NCBI GenBank assembly: GCA_012295275.1
Contig: CM022675.1
Location: 12,041,016-12,105,015 of the forward strand
From: Chrysomallon squamiferum
Taxonomy: Eukaryota; Mollusca; Gastropoda; Neomphalida; Peltospiridae
Length of the DNA stretch: 64,000 nt
Direction of reading: 5' to 3'
This document shows, in pieces, positions 1 through 14,980 of this stretch; position 1 is the first letter of the stretch, and the number at the start of each line of letters is the position of its first letter. Under the pieces are notes generated by a model. It did no database searches and was not told the origin of the DNA. It saw only the letters and a list, made by a program, of their open reading frames with translations. The translations under genes and the position numbers were made by a program.

Positions 1-83
1 GAGAATAGGTTACTTACGATAATAGAGCGTCCGAGAGTAGTGTTATTCGGTTTCACATACTTCTGTTAAAAAATGCAAGGACG

Positions 84-124
<41 letters not shown>

Positions 125-417
125 CAATATATATAAATATATTAAAATAACTTGAACAGTATGGATGCTATACGTAAAAATTCCTATTTGAATGGACAGA
201 TAGATATTCGTATTATATTCTTTATCTGCCATTTTCCATGAATGCTGCAGTAACAGGTTTTCTTAATAACAATAATATTATGAGTACAGCTGGAAGACAT
301 TTCAGAAGCGGTTTAAGACAGTTACATGTAAAGTAATGCTAAAATGGCAGCGGTGCGTAATTTAAAAGGTGTAATAAGCGACGACAGAATATTGATATTG
401 CTGAAGGACAAGATGTA

Positions 418-464
<47 letters not shown>

Positions 465-1901
465 TACAAATTCAAAATAGGTAATTTATAGATAAATAAA
501 TCAATATATTAAGAAATATAGATAAATAGGTTAATATATAATTAAAGAGATAAATCGGGCTTATAAGTACTGTAATTATTAGAGGCCTTCTGAACTAAAA
601 GCTAGAAAAAAAAAAAATAGAATAAATAACGTAAAATACACTAAATACATAAATAATAAATAAATAATAAAAAATACAACAAATAATGATTTCTTCGCAT
701 GTGTCAACATGTCCTTGTCTGACAACGTATTTCGTATATATTACAGAAAAAAGAAAGAAAGAATTTATCGATTTCTGACTAATAAACCGCGTATTCGATT
801 TGACCTCTACCAGCCAGGTCACCTTTTCACCTTGGAGCTCGCGAGCTGGCAAGGTCGTATGACGTAGTCAGTCTGCTCCAAGGCTGGTGTTAACGACTGG
901 CGCTTAAAAGATTTACACTGGTGCTTTCGAATAACACGGGGGAAAAAACGTAAACAGGTACACAAAAGCAGACGAACATCATTCTTTCTGGGTTTTTTTC
1001 GGAAGAAAAATATCTCAGTTGGGTTTACAAAATTTGTTATATTGTATATATTATTATGATAATTTTCTCAGCGGGATTTCGCGTTTCGTAAGACATAAAT
1101 ATTATGAACCACCTTGCCTTCTTTCTTCTTTTTTTTTTTTGCTTTCTTGCTGTTTTGCTTTTTTCAACAAGGTCAACTGAAGGTGTAAGGGTACGATATT
1201 ACAAATCGCGCTTAGCGAAGCTTGTAAAAATAACCAAGTAAACGAATATATAAAATAAAAAATATAAATACATAAATAAAACATCCATTAATAACAATAT
1301 TAATAAAATTACAACAAAAATGCATCGTCATCCTAGTTGAGAGATATTAATGAAAAAATCTGCAAACATTTTTGTAGATGTATATATGTACGAACACACA
1401 CACACACACACACATACATATATAGGGCCTATATAAGTATATATATACATACACGCATGTATGTATTTATGTCTGAATGTATGCACGTGTGTTTGTGTGT
1501 GTGTGTGTAAACAAATGACACACACAGAAAATTGATGATAGACACGTACATCTACTTCACCCACTTTTCGCCTAGATTTGTTCTTGACATCGCTTCACAA
1601 TAATTATGCATTGTGTGTGGGTGATGTTTATTTTGCATAGAAAAAGAGCAATTGTGAAACGACTTCTGTGAGCACCAGACACGCAACTGCAGAAACTTTA
1701 TCTCAAATGTATAGATTGGTTTTGTATATAATAAAGCATGCTGTCTAAACACAAGATGTACCCTAAGGCTGTAAGGTGCATGGCATACAAATATTTTGTA
1801 CCACAGAATACCATGTGCCACTTCCATTTTTGTTTTACTCCGAGGCAAACTTAAAAACGTAAAATTAAACTTTTATACCGAGACAGTGACTGAGATCGGG
1901 A

Positions 1902-1905
<4 letters not shown>

Positions 1906-1975
<70 letters not shown>
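1906..1975 (+). repeat. (GA)n microsatellite
   Basis: This is an uninterrupted GA dinucleotide run of about 35 units. It produces spurious Arg-Glu and Ser-Leu open frames on both strands and is not coding. Confidence 0.95.
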
Positions 1976-1978
<3 letters not shown>

Positions 1979-2523
1979 TGTGTTTTTTGTATGTACGTGT
2001 TCTAGAGCATGTGTCTGCTAACTTCATTGTGCTTAATCGATAATTTAAAAAGACAAAACGCCTTATAGAAACACTGACAAACTTAGACATTCAGAGAGAA
2101 CAATTATAACACAAAAAAATTACAGGACAGAAAACCAGAGAAAAGAAAAAAAAACCGTCACAACAACAGAACCGTCGTACAAACTATTATTTTTCTTTTC
2201 TTTGCAGCAGAATAAAATTACTATAACAGTCTCCACAGTACAGCTTTTCACGCCACCACTGTGAACATTCGGACACATTACAATGTTATTAGCTTTCAGT
2301 CTATTTTCTTGGCACGATTATATATTGATTTGATACAGAATGATCCTACAATTTTGTAAGGCTGTTACTGACCGAGTCACCACAGAAGTCGGTGATCTGT
2401 TTGTAAGCTAAATCTCAAATGAACAAAAAGATTGTAGGATCTAGGAGAGATAAGTATATCACCCACCTTCCAAAACCACGTATTTATTATTATAACTCTA
2501 CAACTATTATTATTATTATTTTA

Positions 2524-2591
<68 letters not shown>

Positions 2592-2987
2592 TTTTATTAT
2601 TTTTTTTTTTTTTTATTATTATTATACATCCAACATATATTATATCATTCCAGTAAAACTTAGCTAATCTTAAATATTGGGTCCAACCAAATGACGATAC
2701 CCCATCTATATTTATTTGTATGCAGCAATAGTTATCCATTATAACATATATGTATATACATATATACATACGTATATATATATATATAAATAGATAGACT
2801 GATAAGGTTATTTAAAAACCACTTTGTACCAAAATTCCGTGCTATGCTTTTTATCATTAGTTCATTCTTTGCACCAGTGTATATCATTACATATGAATTT
2901 TTTTTTTATTTTGATTATAAAACACCTTTATGAAGTCAAACTGTAGAAAAAACATATCACGTTTTTCTTTTCTTTCTTTTTGCCTTT

Positions 2988-3019
<32 letters not shown>

Positions 3020-3913
3020 CTTTCTTTCTTTCTTCTTTCTTTACCTTTTTTTTTTTTTTTTTTTTTTTTTTATGTCTGCATGCACCACTAAATGACAGTA
3101 AATCACAGGGTTTTCAAGTGTGATATTTTCTTGCTGGATTAGTCAGAGTCTATTCAACAGATATTTAGTCTGGTTAACACCGCAGTTCTTACCTGTACGG
3201 AGAGACTGAATGCAAAAACACCCTGACCCTGAAAAATCACGGAGGAAACAAAACAGAGAACAGCTTAATTTCTGAACTCATTCGTTTCCTTGGAAATAAA
3301 ATAACAAAATTTAAATAAAATATAATAAAATCCTTGTTGATTAGTGTGTCTTTCTGTATTACTACCTATGTGTCTGCTTGTCTGTGTTTCCGTCTGTCAC
3401 TCTGTGTGTGTGTGTGTGTGTGAATTTAGATATGTATGTATGTACATAAGTATGTATGCACGTATGTAGGTATGTGTATATATCTATGTATATTTATATT
3501 CTCTAAATTTTTGTTCGCAATTATTTTATTATCAAACTATTATTTGTAAACATAAAACAAAACAAAACAAAACAAACAAACAAACAAACAAACAAACAGT
3601 CCGTTTTTGTCCACCGTTGTAGTTTTAACGAATTGTATAATGCGAAAACAAAAATATGACAAAAGACATTTGCAAATAAGATTGTTTCCAGCGATATTCT
3701 CGTCAGACTTCGGATTTCTAGCGATTAGAAGCCGTACGTTCGAGTCTCGTCAGCGGCATATGACTTTACGTGTTGAAATGCATACATCCATATAAAACTC
3801 ATACCCACTTACACATGCATATAATTATATACTGTACATTTATGAATATAGAGACATAAACACATGCCCACACAAACCTCGGTAAAATCTTATATTAAAT
3901 CGAAACAGACCCA

Positions 3914-4052
3914 GATAAATATTAAATCCACAAATACAGACACCAATAAATATCAAATTCACAAATACAGACAACAATAAATATCAAATTCACAAATACA
4001 GACATCAATAAATATCAAATTCACAAATACAGACACCAATAAATATCAATTT
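3914..4052 (+). repeat. 31-bp minisatellite, 4-5 copies
   Basis: A unit containing CACAAATACAGACANCAAT and AAATATCAAATT recurs four to five times with a 31-bp period. The copies differ mainly at one position (ACC, AAC or ATC before AAT). No gene overlaps it. Confidence 0.85.
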
Positions 4053-4824
4053 ATCACAGATTTAAACATAAAAAATATTAAAATGCGCTGTACTTACTTC
4101 AGATATCAGTCTATCTTGCGACTAATTCAGACACACAGTACAGTCAGTATAAGAAAACGTTGTATGTGATACTTTACTGAGCTCAGCAGCGGACAAAGGA
4201 CACTAAACTTTCCTCTGTAAGCGATTTAATTCAAAATATTCAGTTTTTTAATTTTCACAAAGAGAGGCCCCGTTAAACGCTCTAATTCTCCTGTTTCGGA
4301 TAAACAGGTTAAAACTGATGTTTCATAGTCTCTCCTTAGCGTAATGTCTTCTTCTTGTTCTCTTTTTTTTTACTTCGTCAGCAAAAACGTTATATGACAA
4401 AAGTGCAGTTAGTTTTTGTAAGAGTAATAAAGGGAGAATATCTCGTTAAAAGGTAAATTCACAAAAAAAGAAAGAAAAAGAAAAGAAAATCTATTAAAAT
4501 CAATGTGTTCATGTGTAAAAATAAAATAATGAGAAAAAGATTCATGTTCGATTATTCATGTCTGTATTATTATTTTTTTCTATTTTTTACTATTTTTAAT
4601 TGTTTGATGGTTGCTTGCTTATTTATTTATTTTCTTCAGTTTCTTGTTTTTTATTTTGTTTGTTTGTTTTATTTAATTTATTATTTTCCCGTTCTTTTTC
4701 GTTTTGTTTGCTTGCTTTTTTATGAATTGTTTAAAAATTGTATTTTATTTCTTCAGTTTTTTGTTTTTTTGATTTTTTTACATCTTCTTTTTTTTTTCAG
4801 TATTTAATTTATTATTTTCCCGCT

Positions 4825-5445
4825 TATTTTGATAATTCTTCCATTTTTTTTATATCTGACCGTAACATCACGTGAAATAACAGTCCACATTTCACGACGG
4901 TATAACCCCGTTTTTACGATCTCTTCTAATTTAGGGAAAGCACATTAAAATGTAGTTAAAAATGAACATATTAAGCAGTATCATTTTTCAGGAACGCTGG
5001 CGAAAAAAAGCTCTCACTAATGACAGAGGTCGATTACGATTTTACTCTCACTCTAAAGAGATAGCCGCTATTTATAGCTCAGTCTATTTATAATTATGGA
5101 CCGGGTTAATAGGCCGCCATCTTTGACTTATATTTTAGATCTTCAAAGGAGGTTGATAGCGTAATTAAAGAGGGAAGAACTGGGCTGGTTTAATTCGTTA
5201 GAATAATAGGGTGTGATATAAGCCCATCCCCAGATCCTTTCCTTAAAATAAAACTGACTAAGGAAGGATGTGATTGATGGGTTAGTTCTGTTGGGGCGGT
5301 GTTCCGCTGGGTTTTTTTTTTTTTTTTTTCTTGCCTAAGTTTAAAGAGGTCATGGCAATGATCATATCGTTATGTGAAAAGCGGAATATTACTCCACATA
5401 TTTTAATATTACGGTCAGATATAAAATAAATTGAAAAATTATTAA
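4825..5445. repeat. Diverged inverted repeat
   Basis: The left arm (about 4825-4936) and the reverse complement of the right arm (about 5332-5445) align over roughly 110 bp. The alignment is anchored by a shared TTTATATCTGACCGTAA core (left near 4849-4865; reverse complement near 5411-5427). The arms are about 65-70 percent alike by eye and flank about 395 bp. Outside the arms the sequence is T-rich on the left and A-rich on the right, so the palindrome may extend further. It may be the remnant of a fold-back or non-autonomous DNA element. Confidence 0.55.
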
Positions 5446-6761
5446 AATAATGAAACGATAGAAACAACAACAACAGCAACAAGAAGGCAAAAAGAAGACG
5501 AAGAAAACCAAACGAAAGAATTATATAAACTGGAGAAAATTTAAAAAACAAAATGATATACGTTGGCTGTTTTCCAGTCCTGTTATGAATTAAGAAAGAA
5601 AATACAGATAAACGAGCAGAAAAAATTATAAAATAAAAAAAACGAATAAAAAGATGCCAAGAACAAAAACATGATATTGAGTAACGAACAACCAAACAAA
5701 GAATAAACCAAAAAATAAACCAACAAAGATTAAACCAAAAAATAAAACAATCAACAAATATGAATAAATAAATAAATAAAATAAACAAACAACAAATAAA
5801 TCATTATAACAATAATAATACAACCTGACTTAATTATGTTCTTTTGTCTTTTCTTTTTCTTTCTTCTTTCTTTTCTTTTTCTTTTCTTTTTGTCTTTTTC
5901 AATGTCAGATTCTCTGTTTATTAAACACAAAATTAAATGCATTCTGATCACATAAGCGTTTCTCTGACGAAATAAATAAATAAATAAATAATAATAAACA
6001 GAACAATAAATTTTAAGCCCGTCTTTTCAAATTAAATTTTTAATATTTTGAATAAAATCGCTTATTGAAGATATTAATTCGACACTGTGCTGATTAATGA
6101 GCGATTTCGTTTCAATTTTGTTACTTTATTTCCAAGGAAACAAATGGATTCAGACATTAAACTCTTTTTGTTGTTCCTTCCGTGATTTTTTTAGGACCTT
6201 CTATGCCTCTTATATAAATACATACACAACATTCGTCACAAGAAGGGAAACGTTTTCCATTTATCTCTTTACAAATGGAGAGATTTGAACACGCGGCTTC
6301 TGCCGGCTGGAAACCCAGAGTCTGATAATTATAGCCCTGTTTTCGTACGTCCTCTGTCAGACTTTTCTTTTCGCTTTATACAGTTTGTGTAATTATAACC
6401 AACCTTGACCGTAAGTGAGTGATTCTTGTACAAGAGTCGTTAAATATATCAGTTAATATTTGTGGAGTAACGTTCTTCATTATTTGCAAGGGAATTTGTC
6501 GAAAATCGAGACTTGAGCGTCATTATATTATTCCTGGTATTAATCTGAGAACCTTTACAGACTTTACAGACATTATGCCGCGATTCAGAATCTGAAAATA
6601 CGGCGTCGGTTCTATAGTCTGTATGTCAGACATCTACACATTCCGAATTAGTTACTCTAAATAGAAGACGTGGCTATGAATATTAGTTTCGTGTATGATA
6701 AAATTATTGCGAAAAGATTAAGGAGAATATATACGGTACATACCTACATGCATATAAGCAG

Positions 6762-6767
6762 AGAGAG

Positions 6768-6843
<76 letters not shown>
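6762..6843 (+). repeat. (GA)n microsatellite
   Basis: A GA dinucleotide array of about 40 units with one GAGC interruption near the start. It abuts the dispersed 65-bp repeat at 6846-6910. Confidence 0.95.
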
Positions 6844-6844
<1 letters not shown>

Positions 6845-6845
6845 A

Positions 6846-6910
6846 CGATCAAGACATTTACAGTACAACATATAGGACAACAAATAAAATAAACATTACT
6901 AATATTTACT
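6846..6910 (+). repeat. Dispersed 65-bp repeat, copy 1
   Basis: This segment begins CGATCAAGACATTTACAG and ends AATATTTACT. It is repeated without a mismatch that I can see at 18469-18533, 11.6 kb away. In both places it lies directly after a GA array, so the array and this tail look like one mobile or dispersed unit. No function is recognised. Confidence 0.8.
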
Positions 6911-7309
6911 CATATCTGGAATTAATAGCCACACCGACACGTTATCGAAACAGGTATATGCAACAGCTACTTGTAAACAACACTATATGTTACAGGCCCT
7001 ATTTCTCTATACGCTGTCGTTGTTCGATTTACGAGAAAGAAATTGCTGTCGTTGTCGTTGACTGCAAATCCTTCCTATTAACGTTCGATCAAAGCACTCC
7101 ATTGAAATGACGTCATGCGTAAAATTTGTCAATACAACACTTCAGTTTCACCGAAAGAGCGACACTTGCATGTCACGTGAAAGTGGTTTAATTAAAAAGG
7201 CAACACCCAGGGATATCGTGTCAGCGGTGAGCTGTATTACACACTGTATATCTTATTATTATTATTATCATTTAAATAATCTGCTTTTAAATTTATTGGA
7301 CAATTACGT

Positions 7310-8753
<1,444 letters not shown>

Positions 8754-8950
8754 ACTGTTAATGCCATGGAGAGAGAAAAAACAAATTAGAAAATTTAATG
8801 ATGTAACCATACTCTTGCAGTTTATGTCGATACTAACCATAAATTCCTACAAAACTATTAAACATCAATTAGCGTTAACACATTAATAAGGATGTCGTTT
8901 TTTCTTCTTCTTCTTACTTCTTCTTTTTCTTCTCTATTTCTTCTCTATTT

Positions 8951-8983
<33 letters not shown>

Positions 8984-9444
8984 GATCGAGTTTCACCTCA
9001 CCTTACGCAAATATAAAATAAATGTACACTTTTAAAAATAAACGCTGTAAATCACTGTATTACTTAGCGTTAGTTATTCCTGCTTATATCTGTTTATGAT
9101 CGAAGTAAACTCTCCTTGCCTTGGTTTAATACTGTGCCAAAAAAAGAAAAAAATATGAAAAAGAAAAAAGAAAAAATTAAAAAAGAAAATCGCCATTTAT
9201 ATTCACTGTTGTTGGTTTTCTAAGGAAAGATGTAAACGTTTTATGAAATATCGACCTGGTCACAATTTTAATTATAAAGTTTAAATACCGTAATTATATA
9301 ATACGGTGGAGGTCTACTGTAAGAACGGAAACCCGATTTAGACATAAGCTGCACTTTTCAATCAACTGCAAAGGAATTTTTTTTATACATACCCTAATTT
9401 TACAAACAGATAGAAAAAAAAATACATCACAGTATCCCTCACAC

Positions 9445-9560
9445 TAGAAGCCGAGCACTGGCTGAAACGGGAAATTTCTCGGCAAATCCGACAACTGAGA
9501 ATCGATCCTAACTCAGTCAGAAATCAGGCGAACAGTCTATTCCCGATCTGTATGCTGTCG
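9445..9560 (-). repeat. SINE-like fragment, copy 1
   Basis: The segment contains GCACTGGCTGAAACGGGAAAT and a reverse-strand B-box-like GGATCGATTC. It resembles 10765-10870, which has GCACTGGTTGAAACGTGAAAT in the same position. The pair is probably a diverged tRNA-derived SINE on the minus strand. Assignment to a named family needs a repeat-library search. Confidence 0.45.
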
Positions 9561-10189
9561 TATTTGTGACAGCGTTGATATAAAAAAAAAACTTCTGACA
9601 AGTCTTTTGATGGATCCTGTAAATTGGTCTGTACTATCGATCCCGTGTCGCTTAGCTCAAAGGGGGCGTCGTCGTATACGGAACTGCAATCTACACCTAA
9701 TTAGAATGAAAGGTGACACCGTAGCAGCAGAGCCGAAAGGTCGTATGAGGTCGATACGATTTGTGCTGTTATCGTTTTGTTATTGCTAAAATCCGTGTTG
9801 TTGAAATTCACGAGTTTTCTATTATAAAACGTTGCATTGATGTTTTGTAACTGGGGAGTTTGCCTGCGACGTTTTAGCTTTGAATTTATCGAACCCTGCC
9901 GTTTAACCTTTTCAAAAGACCGATGTTATTGTTGTGGTTACTTTTTCTGTTCTGAAAATTTTTATGTTTTCTGATGCAATCAAGCACCTTTGTCCTTCGA
10001 TATTTCCATCAAGGTAATTCGATCTTACGACCTGCAGCCCTTCAAGCAACAAACGTAACCACAGGAGGGTTAATTGATTATGTGAGGACAGATTTGTTAA
10101 TATTTAAAAACGAATGCAATCACGCAGCGGTTGCTGTTCGTGGTGATATCGATCTTCAGAAATGTTAAAACGTCTTGTGTATGTATAAA

Positions 10190-10410
10190 CGAGAACGTAG
10201 TGCAATGGTAGAACGCCAGTACATAGGTCGCAGGATCAATCATTCGTGCTGCCTTCATTGACCTATATCTCGTTCCAGGCGGTTGGTATAAGAAAGGCTG
10301 CAGTATGCACATTGCTGTGTATGGGATGGTGCATAGTAGGAATTCCTTACTGCTAAGTGCAAAAGAATAACCTTTGAACTGATGGCCCATCCCGTCATCT
10401 CAGAGGTCTT
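10190..10410 (+). repeat. tRNA-derived SINE-like element
   Basis: TAGTGCAATGGTAGAACG (near 10199-10216) resembles a tRNA A-box. It is followed about 30 bp later by a B-box-like GGATCAATCATTC and then by GGCGGTTGGTATAAG, which resembles the body of cephalopod tRNA SINEs as I recall them. No poly(A) tail or target-site duplication was identified. The minus-strand open frame here is a by-product. Confidence 0.45.
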
Positions 10411-10764
10411 TAACTTGACGCGACTTGTGTCACGTGACAGTAAATAAAATGTGTCGAGTGAGTAGTTAAATAGAACATTTCCTTCCTCCTGCCTTGGTTA
10501 CAAGAACAATTCGATTTGCTCTCATTTCAGAAACGACCGGCACGGAAAAAAAAGAAAAAAAAAAAAGATTATATTTAAATTAACGATTCACCCAAAACCA
10601 CTTTTAATCTGCTGTTACATAAAGTCTTATGCTTAAAGACCACACATAGATAATTAAAGAAGAAACCTATCGAAATGCAAATGGATATTTTTTTTTCGAT
10701 TAGCAGCAAGATATCTTTTATCTGAACGTTCCCAAAGAAAAGAAACCATATCACAGTCTTTGAT

Positions 10765-10870
10765 AAATCAGTTGCGATGCACTGGTTGAAACGTGAAATG
10801 ACTGAATGAGACACCCGAGGAGGTTTGAACTTACGAACTATCACCAATAAAACAGACTGTGTCTGCAGCA
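10765..10870 (-). repeat. SINE-like fragment, copy 2
   Basis: This matches the fragment at 9445-9560. GGTTTGAAC (near 10823-10831) is the reverse complement of a tRNA B-box (GTTCAAACC), which supports a minus-strand tRNA-derived element. Confidence 0.45.
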
Positions 10871-11517
10871 AGAAATGTATCCATTACCAGACAGTTTATC
10901 CGGCAAGAGTAGGACAGGAGATGGCCCAGATTTCCGGATCTTCCGGTACAAATTAATAATCTTCTTAAACAGGTTTTCTGGAAGCCTGACAAAATTAATG
11001 GTCTGGTGCCTGCACTTGGCTTTGATTGAGTACATAAAAATATCACTGCAGGATTTTTTTTTTATTACACTGGAATTTGATGATAAAGTATTAGCTTTAA
11101 TATCTCAGTATTATATGAATTCATATCATTAAAGTTTAAAATTTCGTTATTTAATTTATGTTTTTGTTCTGAAATTACATAAATCGTCAGTATTAAAATT
11201 AAAATGAAAGTCAATAAACAGAAATAAACTTGACACTGAAAATTTAGCTTCATTTTAGAATAATCAAAACACATTTTCTGTTTTCATAGGGCTAATGGAG
11301 TATCAGTAACAAATCACATCACTGCCTAATTTTTTCTATTTTAACTTTGTTTTTGTCCCGAGAATGAAGCGAAAATAGTAACTTGTTAAATGACTGCAAA
11401 TTAACAGATTTATTTTTTATTTTAATTTATTTTTCGACACATAAAAAATATAAAATAAAAAAGTAGAAAATAAAAGAGAGAGAGAAAGATAGAGAGAGAT
11501 AGCTCAGAAACAAAAAG

Positions 11518-11788
<271 letters not shown>

Positions 11789-12504
11789 GAGATAACGACC
11801 TTCGTAAAACTGATCTTGAATACTTCCTTGACACACAGCGGAACACACCACGCTGTAAACCACGCTCAGTTAAAAGTGCACAGATATCACACAGCCGCAT
11901 GCATGTAAACAAGACTGCACGCCCCGAATCTTCTCCACCATATCAGTACGAAACTAAAAATACTAGTCATTTATTAACAAACAAAGAGTGTTTGTTACTA
12001 CATCAAGGCACGAGAACTATTTCAACACGTCCGCCTCTATTTACATAGCATAAAGCGCTGTTAACGAAACAGGAAACGTTACGGAAATTTCACCATAGTT
12101 GCGTTGATTATAAATTACCAGTGGCTCACACAGCAGTGAATCATGTCTGTGCATTATGGCCTGATATTTTAATTATTGTCGACTCCCCCCGCTCAGATCT
12201 GTGGGGAGAGGGGCGATGGGGGAGGGGGCAGGAGGGTGATTGTTTAATTATTTATGCTTGATAACACACGTTAGATGAACCTCGTTGTGATTGCGTAATC
12301 ACACACTGTCTGTGTGAGGCTAGGCTGTCTGCGGGCTCTGGGTTACAATATCAGTCGCTCGGTGAAGGAGAAGGTGGTTAGACTGACATCCCGAGTAATG
12401 AGAGGGGAAAAAGATACTCGCGTAATCTAGCTTTAAGTATGTCTCGTTTATATACGTACGTACATACATACATACATATATACACATATAAACAGAGGTT
12501 GATA

Positions 12505-12505
12505 T

Positions 12506-12595
<90 letters not shown>
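12505..12595 (+). repeat. (GA)n microsatellite
   Basis: A GA array of about 42 units flanked by TACA/TATA-rich sequence. Non-coding. Confidence 0.95.
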
Positions 12596-12597
<2 letters not shown>

Positions 12598-13265
12598 CAT
12601 AGAGACAGAGAGAGAGATTGTTACAGAGAGAAATATATACGTACATATATTATGTCTAATATAAACATACATATTTTTAAACAATACAGATACCATAATA
12701 AAATGGAAAAAACACTCCCCTCTACTTTCCAGAAAAAAAACCCAACAACAACAACAATACAAAACATAAGAACAAAAAAAAAACAATAAAATACAAATAA
12801 TTTATTTCTAACGATATAACCTTCAATTTCCAATAGAAAGCCGTTAACCTTTAGGTCCGCTATCTTTTACGTTACATGCTCTTGTTATTCAGATATCATT
12901 CAATTTAGCATTAATTCTGTATTAAACCAAGTCCCATTACAGTTGCAGATGCAACAAATGTTATATTACGGATGTCATTTAATAACGGTATCCTCATCTT
13001 GTGTATATATATAAAATATCAGTGCAGTCTTTATATAATATATGTATATTATTTATATTACACAGTAGATGTCTGTCTATACAAAAAAAATGACAATACG
13101 ATTGAAAGATATGTCAAATTTTATAACGAGCTTATGCAACGTTTACAAATATCTTTGTGCTTTATGCATGTGTTCACTGACCCGAGACTGACCACGTGAT
13201 TCTTCATTGTAAAGAATATGGTTGTAAATAACAGTAGCCCGCCAACAAAGAAACAGCTGTTACCT

Positions 13266-13379
13266 GTGTGTGTCTGTGTGTGTGTGTGTGTGCGTGTGTG
13301 TGTAAAATAAAAATTTCCCTTACAAAATATACGTGTATGTGCGTGTATATATATATATATGTATGTATGTGTGCGCGCA

Positions 13380-13428
<49 letters not shown>
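13266..13428. repeat. Alternating TG / CGCG / CA block
   Basis: A TG-rich run (13266-13303) is followed by TA/TG steps, then GTGTGCGCGCACGCGCAC (around 13369-13386) and a long CA run to 13428. The block is almost purely alternating purine-pyrimidine. Its TG and CA halves are complementary, so both Z-DNA and hairpin structures are possible. Confidence 0.8.
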
Positions 13429-13431
<3 letters not shown>

Positions 13432-13805
13432 GTTACAAATCCCATATATCTTTATTGAGAGAAAAAAAAAAACTATATATAATGTATGTGGGATCTCCAT
13501 ATTGTGGGAGGAATTTACGAAAATGGGAGGAAGAGAATGATTAAAACAATTAAACATGTGAATGCATTAATGTAAACTGGATAATTAACTTCACTGATTA
13601 AATGGGCACGTGTCTGCGATAACCTGTTGTATGTAGTCTGTAATTCTTGTACAGAAGCACGCGCACACTTTTCGCACGCGCAGTCCAAAAGGCTTTGCTT
13701 AACCGATGCGCGTGCGCCACCTGTATAACACCTGCCGATATATTTACCCTTGCGCGCGTGTGACGAAATATTTATGTGTTGTTATTTTTAAATACAAAAA
13801 CGTAT

Positions 13806-13815
<10 letters not shown>

Positions 13816-13860
<45 letters not shown>

Positions 13861-13878
13861 ATGTGTGTGTGCTTCTGT
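13816..13878 (+). repeat. (TG)n microsatellite
   Basis: A TG array of about 22 units continues into TG-rich degenerate sequence. An AT run (about 14028-14056) follows downstream. Non-coding. Confidence 0.9.
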
Positions 13879-14023
13879 GTGCGCGCGCAAGTATGTCTAT
13901 ATATATATATATATACACACACTAATGTCATGTCATTTAATAACACACAAACACGCATATATAATACAATATAATACATACACACATACATACATACATA
14001 TTTATATACATTGAAACATACAT

Positions 14024-14063
<40 letters not shown>

Positions 14064-14205
14064 TAAATAAATAAAAATATTAAACAAAAAAAATGTACTT
14101 ACCTATTTATATGTTCATATGTTTCAGTCCGAAAAAATAAAAATATCCTTCGTCTGATTAGAGCCGAAAAAAACACCACCCAGTAAATAATGAATCTCTT
14201 TGAAT

Positions 14206-14460
14206 CCGAAATATTTTATATCTACCAACGCAAGATACACGGTTGATTGCATATACACACACAAAAACGTTCCAGAATCAATACGAAAATAACGTACGGT
14301 TCACAGCAGTGTTCAGTAATTTTCTTTTTAATAATTAATATTTTTTATCCTAACCGGCTTCCCTATCTTAAACCGGCGGCACCCTCAGATAACCACAGAG
14401 AGCACCGAGTCAGAAAGACGATCTCTGTTCAAGGTCATTTCAAGGACGTTGTCGGAAATT
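14206..14460 (+). repeat. Dispersed 250-bp repeat, copy 1
   Basis: This segment aligns in direct orientation with 15937-16195. Shared landmarks in the same order are GATACAC, an A-rich stretch, AAATAACGTACGGT, CTTAAACCG and TCAGATAACCACAGA. The copies look roughly 70-75 percent alike by eye, so the family is old. No coding potential is supported. Confidence 0.65.
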
Positions 14461-14529
14461 CCTTCACGAGAATATCTTTATATTTTTTTCTAAATATAGA
14501 CTCCAATTTACGCTAGACGGATTTCCCTG

Positions 14530-14860
14530 CCTCGGCGTTCGAGAGAGAGAGAGAGAGAAGTCAGCATGCAACTAGCTAACTCGATCGACTGAATAACGCG
14601 ACTAGTATCGTTACAAACGCTAGCTCGCTCGCCAGTTCTTTTTCTGGTCGAAGCCCGTGTTTAGTAGGACCGAAATCACGCGCGGAACTGGTGTTAATGG
14701 CGACCGCGTTAAAAGAAGAACAAGGATGGGCGCGTTCAATATTCTTTGTAACCATTACTCACCGTTAGAGGGCAAAACATCTACATGCAGTTCGACATGT
14801 AGCAGCTGGGAAGGTGTCACAGAAATTAATTGCAGAAGGCGATTTTAAATTCATTCACAG
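14530..14860 (+). promoter_or_regulatory. CpG-rich block, possible SLC17 promoter or 5' UTR exon
   Basis: This roughly 330-bp block is unusually rich in CG dinucleotides and low in simple repeats compared with its surroundings. It ends in TTCACAG at 14860, directly followed by GTGCGG, a passable splice donor. The SLC17 coding exon has an acceptor (AG at 17620-17621) just upstream of its start, so a non-coding first exon must exist upstream, and this block is a reasonable candidate. There is no direct evidence of transcription. The short open frame at 14657-14848 is not recognised. Confidence 0.3.
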
Positions 14861-14907
14861 GTGCGGCAACCGAACTAGGGCGGTTCCAAGATACAGGACG
14901 TCGTGAT

Positions 14908-14980
<73 letters not shown>

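Noticed and set aside
3690-3770. Possible tRNA gene from a GTTCGAGTCTC B-box
   Set aside because: No A-box at the right distance and no cloverleaf could be built, so at most it is a decayed SINE fragment.
4505-4807. 100-aa hydrophobic open frame (and 5282-5788 on the minus strand)
   Set aside because: Phe/Leu/Tyr-rich translation of T-rich low-complexity sequence in the arms of an inverted repeat; there is no start context or exon signal.
6270-6350. tRNA-like reverse-strand segment (GATTTGAAC)
   Set aside because: Only the B-box-like half is visible; stems do not pair well enough to call a tRNA or a SINE.
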